Assembly (NCBI GenBank): GCA_038223165.1
Contig: JBBRHE010000203.1
Location: 1 to 6,601 of the forward strand
Direction of reading: 5' to 3'
Length of the DNA stretch: 6,601 nt
From: DASYHQ01 sp038223165
GTDB lineage: Bacteria; Planctomycetota; Phycisphaerae; Tepidisphaerales; Tepidisphaeraceae
The position numbers and the translations under genes are program-made. Under the pieces are notes generated by a model that worked only from the letters and a program-made list of their open reading frames with translations, did no database searches and was not told the DNA's origin. Of the stretch, positions 1-6,485 are shown piece after piece. Positions within the stretch are counted from its first letter, which is position 1; every line of letters starts with the position of its first letter.

Positions 1-1731
1 TTCGATGGCAGCGACGCCATGGATGGTGGCGAGGGCAACGACGTGCTCGCCGGTGACAACGCGGTCGTCGTGCGTCGCAACGACACGCTCAGCCGCGTTG
101 CTCGCAAGCTGGCGAGCTCGGGCATGTTCAACTCCGTCGGATGCGCGAACGTGACGACGACCTCGCAGGCCAACCCCAACGGGTCGATCGGTCGCGACAT
201 CACGCTGCTGAACCACACGTCGAGCACCTCGGCAGACCAGTACGGCGCCGACTATATCGCCGGTGGCGCAGGTCACGACCTGATCTTCGGCGCGTTGGGC
301 AACGACGTCATTCAAGGCGACAGCTCGATCAGCGTTGCCGTCAGCGTGACCGTTCCGTCCGTCGAGGCCGCGACCGACGGTGATGATTACATCGAAGGCA
401 ACGGTGGCAGCGACCTGCTGTTCGGCAACCTCGGCCAGGACGACCTGATCGGTGGCAGTTCGAGCCTGTTCGGGCTGACCTCGACGGCTTCACGGCCGGA
501 CGGTGCCGACACGATCTTCGGTGGCGCGGGCACCCGCACCGCGATCAACGACCCCGGTGACACGTCGGCCACCGGTCATGCCCGGGACGCAGACACGATC
601 CTTGGTGACAATGGTCACATCTACAAGCTGGTCGCGACCTCTGGTGGTCCGAAGTACCTGACGTTCAACTATGACAACTACTCGTCGACGCGAATCATCC
701 CCCGCGCATTCGACCTGTACGACTACAAACCTCGCAACTGGGCCACTGACCTCGGTGGTGCCGACCTGATCCAAGGTGAAGCCGGTGACGACTTGGTCGT
801 CGCGCAATCGGGCAACGACGTAGTCTTCGGCAACGGGCAGGACGACGACCTGATCGGTGGCAGCGGGTCCGATCGGATCTACGGTGGCACGGGCGAGGAC
901 GGCATCCTCGGTGACGATGGGTTCATCCACACGAGCCGCAACGGCACGACCGAGCCGCTCTTCGGCGTCACCACCGCGAGCGTGCAGAAGACGCTCACGC
1001 TCGCCGGTGCGTCCACCAGCAGCTTTGAGTACGTGACCGGGCAACTGACGAAGACGGCCCGCTACTACAACTTTACCCAGGGCGGCGCCGACATCATCTA
1101 CGGTGGCCTCGGCAATGACTGGATCCATGGTGGCGCGGGTGACGACGGCATCTCTGGCGCCGAATCGCTTGAGGCGTTCTACAACACCTCACCGGTCAGC
1201 TCGACCAACCCGTTGAACTACAGCTCGTCGCTCAGGAAGTTCGCCCAGTTCAACCCGGCCACGCCATTCGTGAAGATCGATGGATTCTTCCTGAACTTCC
1301 TGTCGCTCGACGAGTCCAGCAGCAAGATCAACGACGGCAACGACCGCATCTTCGGTGATAACGGCAACGACTGGATCGTTGGTGGCACCAACAACGATCG
1401 CATGTTCGGTGGGCTTGGTGACGACCTGCTCAACGCCGACGACAACCTGGACACCGCCGGCACCGACGCCGCCCCGTTCAACGACGCCGACTTCGCGTTC
1501 GGTGGCAACGGGAAGGACGTGCTGATCGCCAACGCGTCCAACGACCGTCTGTTCGACTGGACCTCTTCGGCCCAGAACGCCTTCTACGTCCCCTTCAGCC
1601 CCGTGGGAAGTGTGGTCAACACCTCGTCGTCCTCGGCTGTCAAAACTTTCCTGAAGGACCTGGGCAAGGCCAGCGGCGCCTACACGGTGCTGAAGGATGC
1701 CGAAGGAGAATTAGGCCTTGGAAACGGGTAA
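1..1731 (+). CDS. RTX-type calcium-binding repeat protein, C-terminal part (5' end outside window)
   Basis: The frame is open from base 1, so the gene starts upstream; the Met at 19 is internal to a repeat and not a credible start. The 576 visible residues carry about 18 glycine/aspartate-rich nonapeptides of the GGxGxDxUx type, several degenerate. They lie in clusters, for example GGEGNDVLA, GGAGHDLIF, GGSGSDRIY, GGTGEDGIL, GGLGNDWIH and GGLGDDLLN. In this family such repeats fold into calcium-loaded parallel beta-rolls outside the cell, usually after type I export. The clusters are separated by 45-70-residue inserts rich in Thr, Ser and Tyr, giving a larger repeat: GDN/GDDG, insert, then GADxIxGG. 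After the last repeats comes 'NDRLFDW...YVPFSP' and an end in GELGLGNG, a wording I recall from the tail of large RTX proteins. No signal, membrane segment, enzyme domain or C-terminal anchor is visible. Its role (adhesin, S-layer-like or matrix protein) cannot be decided. It ends 18 bases before the cyclase and is probably co-transcribed with it. Confidence 0.88.
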   Translation, partial: FDGSDAMDGGEGNDVLAGDNAVVVRRNDTLSRVARKLASSGMFNSVGCANVTTTSQANPNGSIGRDITLLNHTSSTSADQYGADYIAGGAGHDLIFGALGNDVIQGDSSISVAVSVTVPSVEAATDGDDYIEGNGGSDLLFGNLGQDDLIGGSSSLFGLTSTASRPDGADTIFGGAGTRTAINDPGDTSATGHARDADTILGDNGHIYKLVATSGGPKYLTFNYDNYSSTRIIPRAFDLYDYKPRNWATDLGGADLIQGEAGDDLVVAQSGNDVVFGNGQDDDLIGGSGSDRIYGGTGEDGILGDDGFIHTSRNGTTEPLFGVTTASVQKTLTLAGASTSSFEYVTGQLTKTARYYNFTQGGADIIYGGLGNDWIHGGAGDDGISGAESLEAFYNTSPVSSTNPLNYSSSLRKFAQFNPATPFVKIDGFFLNFLSLDESSSKINDGNDRIFGDNGNDWIVGGTNNDRMFGGLGDDLLNADDNLDTAGTDAAPFNDADFAFGGNGKDVLIANASNDRLFDWTSSAQNAFYVPFSPVGSVVNTSSSSAVKTFLKDLGKASGAYTVLKDAEGELGLGNG

Positions 1732-1749
1732 CGTTGTTGGCCGAGGCCG

Positions 1750-4593
1750 ATGACGCGTATTGAACGCAGAGTATTGACCAACAGCGCGCTCACGGGCGCG
1801 CTGTTGACGTGCGCGGTCGTCACTGCGCATGTGCTCGGCTGGCTCCAGACGCCCGAAGACTGGATGTACGACCAGCGGGCGCAGCACTTCCAGATTCATA
1901 CACCGGCCCCAACGGCGGACTTGGTTCACCTCGACATCGACGACAGGGCGCTCGACGGCATCGGCCGTTGGCCTTGGCATCGCTCGACGATCGCCGAGAT
2001 CATCGACGAATTGACCCTCGCTGGCGCTAAGGCGATCGGCCTGGATATCCTGTTCGTCGAGGGTCAAGAGCCGACCTTTGAGACCACCATCGCCGACGAT
2101 GGTTCGCCACGTGCCGCCCACGAGATCGATCACGACGCCTTGCTTGCCGCTGCGGTAAGGCGTGCCGGCGACGTGATCCTGCCTGCCTCGTTCGCGCTGG
2201 ACGACAAACGGGACACGGAGTTGGTCTATACCACCGTGGCCGGAGAACTGGCAAAGGACATCGAACTTAGCGATGACGAAGCGCGCAGCCGCGTGACCAG
2301 GCAACTGCCGCAGGACGCTAACCTCGACAAGCATTTCGGCAAAGCCTTTCTCGACGCGCGTCGTGAAGTCGTTTACAAGCGTGTTCGGCACGAGTTGTCG
2401 GTCGATCAAACGCTGTCGCCCGACGCGCTGCGGCAAAGGCTCATCAAGCGACGCGATGCATCGGTAAACTCGCCACTATCACGATTGATCGACGAACAGC
2501 GGGAACGCTACGAGGCGATCAAGCAGCTCCTGCACTTCGGCGCCACGGCGCCGTCAAACCAGGCGGCTTTTGTCGACGCGCGAATCAACCTTCCTCCCAT
2601 CCTCTCCCTGAGCAAGGCGATGAGCGCGACGGCATTCGTCGACTTCCGCACATCTCGCGACGGTGTCCTGCGAACGCAACCACTCGTGCTGAGCAGTGAG
2701 GGACGATTGTTCCCGCAAATGGGGTTGTCGCTGGCATTGCGGTTCCTCGACGCGACGCCCGACGATCTCACATTCACCCCCGATGACGTCACACTGACCT
2801 GTCCCGACGGCCGCCGGATCGTGATGCCGGTTAGCCAGAGCTACTCGGTGACGCAACGTCGTGATGTGCCAGCGATCTTCAATATCCCCTGGTTTGGCGA
2901 TCAGGCATGGGAGACGATGTACGACTGGCCCAACCATCGGCAGTCCGCGCAGCACCTGAGCATGAATGCGGCTTACGACCCGATCGTCACGCACCGAAAA
3001 ATCATTGAGAACAACGCCAAGGTTGACGTCGCGTTCGGCACGATCGCCTTGTCGATGGAGATGGTGGCCGAAGATCAGAAGCTGGATTTCTCGATTCCAA
3101 ATCCGCTGATAGACGACGACATCGATACGCGCGCGATCGTCATCGATCGCTACTTAAAGAATGCCGCCAGCTTTATTGCTGCCTACGCTGAATCGCCTCC
3201 TCAGGCGGACGACGACGGCGCTCAAGCCTTCCTGCGAGCCGTGGCGTCACTGAAAAACGCCGCCCACGACAACGTGCTGCTAAAGCGCCAACTGGTCACA
3301 CAACGTGCGTTACTGTCGAAAGCATTGGCCGGGAAAGCCGTCTTGATTGGCTGGGCTGCGACGGGCCATCAGGATGCCGTACCTACCAGTCTGCATGCCA
3401 GTTGTCCGGGCGTCGTTGCGCACGGTGTGATTTTCAATGCAATCGTCACCAACCATTTCTGGCGCGTCGCGCCGCCTTGGATCGCAATGGTGTTTACGAT
3501 CGGCCTTGCGTTCGTGACCGTCCTGATCGCGTGGCGTTTCTCGCCGCTGGCTGGGTTTGTGATCACCTCCCTGATTGGGATGTGCTACGTGCTGCTGAAC
3601 GGGTTGTATTTCTTCGATCATCTCGGACTCATCGTGGGCCTCGCGACACCGCAGATCGCAATAGCATCGGTCTGGTCAGGCTGTTCGCTGGCGCGGATCG
3701 TCATTGAAAGTTCCGAGCGGTCGCGCATCACGCGCCGCTTCCGTTCGTATGTCGACCCCACGCTCGTCAACTATCTCATGGAGCGAGAGGACGTACGGCT
3801 CGAAGGTGAGAGCCGTGAGATGACGGTCTGCTTCAGTGACCTTGCGGGTTTCACCAGCCACTCGGAACGCTTGGGCGAGCGAATCGTCGCACTATTGAAC
3901 CGTTACCTTGGAATTATGGTACCTGTCATCACCGCCCAGCGCGGGATGGTGAATAAATTCCTCGGCGACGGCATCATGTTCTTCTTCGGCGCGCCAGTGC
4001 ACAACGCGAACCACGCGATCGATGCGGTGACGACAGCGTTGCGAATGCAGGACGCCCTTGCCGTCTTCAACGAAGAACTGATCCGTGAAAACCTTCCTCC
4101 CGTCCACATGCGCATCGGCATCTGCACAGGCACGATGGTCGTTGGTGACGCCGGCTCGGCCGACCGCAGTGACTATACGGTGCTGGGTGACAACGTGAAC
4201 CTTGCAGCGCGGTTGGAATCGGCCAACAAGATGACCGGCACGTCAATTTTGATCAGCGAGAGAACGGCCGAGCTGATCGATGACCGCTTCCTAATCCGGC
4301 CGATCGGCGCCCTGCAGGTAGCAGGCAAGACGCAGGGCGTGATGACCTTTGAAGTGTGTGGTTTCTCGACCGATGCGCCCGAAGACACGCGGCAACTCTG
4401 TCAGCGCACGTCGCGCGTCGTGAACCATTATCGAAGTAAGGCCTTCGCCGAGGCGCTGCTCGCTGCCGACGAGTTTGACGCCGCCCATGGCCCCAGCAAA
4501 TTGACCGCCATCTATCGCGAACTATGCACGATCCACATCGCCAACCCACCGACCGACCCGTTTGACGGGAAGATAGTCTTTACCGAGAAGTGA
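1750..4593 (+). CDS. CHASE2-domain class III adenylate cyclase, membrane-bound
   Basis: Predicted to make cAMP from ATP under control of an extracytoplasmic CHASE2 sensor. Order: one N-terminal membrane helix (residues ~8-32); CHASE2 region (~35-575) opening with HLDIDDRALDGIGRWPW and closing with GKAVLIGWAATG and CPGVVAHG; three membrane helices (~577-596, ~600-622, ~626-648); short linker; cyclase domain (~685-870); ~75-residue tail. Catalytic residues all present: metal-binding D697 (FSDLAGFT) and D740 (FLGDGIMFF), adenine-contacting K736 and T810, transition-state N817 and R821. The K/T pair is the class IIIb pattern and argues for ATP rather than GTP. The CHASE2 region is ~540 residues, longer than usual, through two helical charged insertions (~155-290 and ~385-525). 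ATG 1750 is chosen because it sits just before the first membrane helix; only a weak GAGG lies 3 bases upstream, so translation may be coupled to the RTX gene, which is in the same frame. The stop overlaps a GTG candidate start of the phosphatase gene. Confidence 0.93.
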   Translation: MTRIERRVLTNSALTGALLTCAVVTAHVLGWLQTPEDWMYDQRAQHFQIHTPAPTADLVHLDIDDRALDGIGRWPWHRSTIAEIIDELTLAGAKAIGLDILFVEGQEPTFETTIADDGSPRAAHEIDHDALLAAAVRRAGDVILPASFALDDKRDTELVYTTVAGELAKDIELSDDEARSRVTRQLPQDANLDKHFGKAFLDARREVVYKRVRHELSVDQTLSPDALRQRLIKRRDASVNSPLSRLIDEQRERYEAIKQLLHFGATAPSNQAAFVDARINLPPILSLSKAMSATAFVDFRTSRDGVLRTQPLVLSSEGRLFPQMGLSLALRFLDATPDDLTFTPDDVTLTCPDGRRIVMPVSQSYSVTQRRDVPAIFNIPWFGDQAWETMYDWPNHRQSAQHLSMNAAYDPIVTHRKIIENNAKVDVAFGTIALSMEMVAEDQKLDFSIPNPLIDDDIDTRAIVIDRYLKNAASFIAAYAESPPQADDDGAQAFLRAVASLKNAAHDNVLLKRQLVTQRALLSKALAGKAVLIGWAATGHQDAVPTSLHASCPGVVAHGVIFNAIVTNHFWRVAPPWIAMVFTIGLAFVTVLIAWRFSPLAGFVITSLIGMCYVLLNGLYFFDHLGLIVGLATPQIAIASVWSGCSLARIVIESSERSRITRRFRSYVDPTLVNYLMEREDVRLEGESREMTVCFSDLAGFTSHSERLGERIVALLNRYLGIMVPVITAQRGMVNKFLGDGIMFFFGAPVHNANHAIDAVTTALRMQDALAVFNEELIRENLPPVHMRIGICTGTMVVGDAGSADRSDYTVLGDNVNLAARLESANKMTGTSILISERTAELIDDRFLIRPIGALQVAGKTQGVMTFEVCGFSTDAPEDTRQLCQRTSRVVNHYRSKAFAEALLAADEFDAAHGPSKLTAIYRELCTIHIANPPTDPFDGKIVFTEK
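4590..4593 (+). promoter_or_regulatory. Stop/start overlap GTGA between cyclase and phosphatase genes
   Basis: The cyclase stop TGA (4591-4593) shares bases with a GTG (4590-4592) that is in frame with the phosphatase. Four-base overlaps of this kind commonly mark translational coupling in operons. The alternative phosphatase start, ATG 4650, would instead leave a 56-base gap; the sequence does not decide between them. Confidence 0.5.
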
Positions 4594-5906
4594 TTTCGTT
4601 TCAATTCTGCGCCGAAACGGATAACGTGGTTCTGTTCAACCGCACCAAAATGGACTCGCTTCCCGCTCACATTTCCCCGCAGCAGTTGAAGGGCGTGCTC
4701 GACCTGTCGCGCATGCTCGCGGTCACGACGGACCTGGAGGTCCTGCTCGACCACATTGCACAGGCCGCTACGTCACTGCTCGACTGCGAGCGGGCGAGCA
4801 TTTTCCTGCATGATGCGCAGACGAACGAGCTCTGGACGAAGGTTGCGCTTCACTCGCACGAGATTCGTGTGCCTGCGACCGCTGGCATCGTCGGGCAGGC
4901 ATTCGGATCGAACATCGCAATCGACGTGCCCAAGCCGTACGAAGACCCTCGATTCAACCCGGAAGTGGACCGCCGCACGGGTTTCGTCACGCGCAACCTG
5001 CTGACCGCGCCGATGGTCGGCATCGACGGTCGGCCGGTCGGTGTGATCCAAGCCGTCAATAAGATTGGCGACGGGTACAGCGATTCCGACCCTGCCATCC
5101 TGCAACTGCTCGCCGACCACGCAGGCGTTGCCATCCAGCGGTTTCACCTGCAGCAAGCCGCCGTCGAACGCGAATCGTTAAGGCGTGAGATGGACCTGGC
5201 CAAGCGCGTTCAGGAAGCCATGATTCCCGAACACCCCCCCGAAGTGCCGGGCATCGCCGTGGTTGGTTGGACGCAGGCCGCTTCAATCACCGGGGGTGAT
5301 TGCTTCGATCTCTGGACCATGCCCGACGGCCGACTGGCGATCTTCCTCGCCGACGCATCGGGCCACGGCATCGGCCCGGCGCTCATCGTGTCGCAGGTGC
5401 GCGCGATCATCCGTTCACTCGTCGAGTACGAGACCGACCCTGCCCAACTCCTGGCTCGCGCCAACCTCCGTCTGTGTGAAGATCTGAAAGACGGTCAGTT
5501 CGTCACGATTTTCCTCGGCATCTTGGGCAGCGACGGTGTGCTTCAATGGACCAGCGCCGGTCACGGGCCCATCCTCGTCCGCCCTACCGCTACCGGCCCG
5601 GTCGAGACACTCGACACGCCGACCTATCCCCTCGGCTTCAGCCCGCAATGGCCCGCCACCGCCGGCGAACCGTTGCAATTGGATGTTGGTGGCATGCTGC
5701 TCGTCGCGACCGACGGCATCTTTGAAACCTTCAATCCCGCCGGTGAACAATTTCAAAGCGACCGCGTCATCGCGCTGTTGACTGACGGCGTTAACCGTAA
5801 TCCACTACAGTTCATGCAAGTCCTCCGCACCGCCGTCGACGCGTGGCGCTGCGGTGAAGAGCCACAGGACGATCAAACGATCATCGTCATCCAACGGATT
5901 GTTTGA
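4590..5906 (+). CDS. GAF domain plus PP2C/SpoIIE-type serine/threonine phosphatase (RsbU-like)
   Basis: Predicted cytoplasmic phosphatase that, in this family, dephosphorylates a STAS anti-sigma antagonist. Order, counted from GTG 4590: ~45-residue leader with a short helix; GAF domain (~50-188) with CERASIFLHD and NKIGDGYSDSD (N157, K158, Y163, D167); helical linker with 'DLAKRVQEAMIP' typical of RsbU-like enzymes; phosphatase domain (~225-438). Metal-binding aspartates are intact: D237 in GGDCFD, D255 in ADASGHG, D375 in VATDGIFE, D427/D428 in QDDQT; the AGHGP motif is also present. No membrane segment or signal peptide. The start is unresolved: GTG 4590 gives a four-base GTGA overlap with the cyclase and suggests coupled translation, while ATG 4650 begins just before the conserved 'ISPQQL' and would remove 20 residues. 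Neither has a clear ribosome binding site. The paired cyclase suggests cAMP could be the GAF ligand, but many bacterial GAF domains carry a similar NK motif, so this is only inference. Confidence 0.93.
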   Translation: MISFQFCAETDNVVLFNRTKMDSLPAHISPQQLKGVLDLSRMLAVTTDLEVLLDHIAQAATSLLDCERASIFLHDAQTNELWTKVALHSHEIRVPATAGIVGQAFGSNIAIDVPKPYEDPRFNPEVDRRTGFVTRNLLTAPMVGIDGRPVGVIQAVNKIGDGYSDSDPAILQLLADHAGVAIQRFHLQQAAVERESLRREMDLAKRVQEAMIPEHPPEVPGIAVVGWTQAASITGGDCFDLWTMPDGRLAIFLADASGHGIGPALIVSQVRAIIRSLVEYETDPAQLLARANLRLCEDLKDGQFVTIFLGILGSDGVLQWTSAGHGPILVRPTATGPVETLDTPTYPLGFSPQWPATAGEPLQLDVGGMLLVATDGIFETFNPAGEQFQSDRVIALLTDGVNRNPLQFMQVLRTAVDAWRCGEEPQDDQTIIVIQRIV

Positions 5907-6126
5907 CCGATCGCCTTACGGTAAACCCCCACCGCTCTACGCCGCCCGCAGCATGCGCCGCGGCGCGAGACCAACGGGCCATCGAGCCCCCGGATCGGTT
6001 CATGGAGCGATTTGATCGCAGGAAGAGATCCCCGCAACGCAGGAACGCGTTCCCGCGTCCGGAGCGGGGCTGACTTGCGGGGTGAATGGACTCCCTTCTC
6101 CTCGTAGCGTTGCTCGGGATGAGGAT
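5907..6126. other. Intergenic region with GC-rich palindromes, no gene recognised
   Basis: No coding frame here looks real on either strand. It contains a perfect 12-base palindrome GCGCCGCGGCGC (5955-5966) about 50 bases after the phosphatase stop. A second perfect 12-base palindrome, GGAACGCGTTCC (6042-6053), lies inside a CCCCGC...GCGGGG pair (6030-6035 with 6064-6069). Either could form a hairpin in the mRNA 3' end, but neither is followed by a T run, so a classical intrinsic terminator is not shown. The stretch 6090-6125 (CTTCTCCTCGTAGCG...GGGATGAGG) resembles in style the CATCCCGAGCG..AGCGAGG intergenic repeats scattered through many bacterial genomes; one copy here cannot prove it. Confidence 0.45.
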
Positions 6127-6169
6127 AATGGCACAGGTACATTTGTCGAAGATATGTACCTGTCCCATT
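6127..6169. repeat. 43-base near-perfect inverted repeat (hairpin element)
   Basis: The left arm AATGGCACAGGTACAT (6127-6142) and right arm ATGTACCTGTCCCATT (6154-6169) pair at 15 of 16 positions; the one mismatch is C6132 against C6164. The loop is 11 bases (6143-6153, TTGTCGAAGAT). The right arm ends exactly where similarity of the neighbouring integrase remnant to its family stops, which suggests insertion or recombination at this point. GGGACAGGTAC-type palindromes recur near small transposases in several bacterial genomes as far as I recall, so a REP-like or miniature mobile element is possible. A bidirectional terminator or a folded RNA is the alternative; there is only a short T run (6168-6171) after the stem on the plus strand. 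Confidence 0.7.
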
Positions 6170-6485
6170 TTCTGGGGCCCGCAGCAGAACAAACTTTCCC
6201 AGGTGGTTCTGCGGGATAGCATCCTCCAACACGTGCTTGTAAAGAAACACCAGGGCGTTGAGACACTGATTCTGCGACGAGGCCGACAGGTGTCGTTCGC
6301 CCACCAGGTAAATTCGAGTACGCCTCGACGTCGGCCGTTCCCAGTTCCGTTGGATGCCGCCATTGCCCGTCTCGACGCTGAATGAACCGCAAATACGCAT
6401 TCACCCACCCGCCGTACGCATCGACGGTCGTCCTGGCCATCCCCTTCCGCCGACAAACCAGCGCGAGTTGTTGGAGGAGTTTCAT
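6170..6485 (-). pseudogene. Truncated, frameshifted integron-type tyrosine recombinase (N-terminal domain only)
   Basis: Read on the minus strand from ATG 6485, the product begins MKLLQQLALVCRRKGMARTT and continues with DAYGGWVNAYLRFI, QWRHPTELGTADVEAYS. This is the SAM-like core-binding domain of integron integrases and related phage-type integrases. At about 6312-6315 the frame breaks. Skipping one base there restores the family reading: IYLVGERHLSAS, SQNQCLNALVFLYKHVLEDA, IPQNHLGKFVLLRAPE, ending at 6170. In relatives this region reads like VEAFLTHLAVERHVSASTQN, so one extra base explains the break with no other gap. The catalytic C-terminal domain (R...HxxR...Y) is absent: the sequence runs straight into the inverted repeat. 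About 105 residues of a normal ~320-420 remain, so it cannot recombine DNA. An upstream in-frame GTG at 6494 is possible, but MKLL is the usual family start. Confidence 0.8.

Noticed and set aside
490..1128. Long minus-strand open frame of 212 codons inside the RTX gene
   Set aside because: It is a mirror of the GC-rich, repetitive RTX coding sequence on the plus strand; its translation is Val/Arg-rich with no family resemblance.
1..1731. CRISPR or tandem DNA repeat in the repetitive first third
   Set aside because: The repetition is at the protein level (glycine/aspartate codons such as GGTGGC and GGTGAC) with no regular spacer and no exact DNA repeat of length.
1711..2436. Minus-strand open frame of 241 codons over the cyclase start
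   Set aside because: It lies opposite the clearly coding CHASE2 N-terminus, spans the RTX/cyclase junction and has no recognisable motif.
5955..5966. Terminator for the operon at the GCGCCGCGGCGC palindrome
   Set aside because: The stem has no real loop beyond the self-complementary core and no following T run, so an intrinsic terminator is not supported.
6086..6385. Plus-strand open frame of 99 codons
   Set aside because: It is antisense to the integrase remnant and passes through the inverted repeat; no family resemblance and no ribosome binding site.
5873..6400. Minus-strand open frame of 175 codons as an intact gene
   Set aside because: Only its part between about 6170 and 6314 is integrase-like; its start lies out of frame with the true N-terminus and its end runs through the hairpin into the phosphatase 3' end. 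It is annotated as part of the pseudogene instead.
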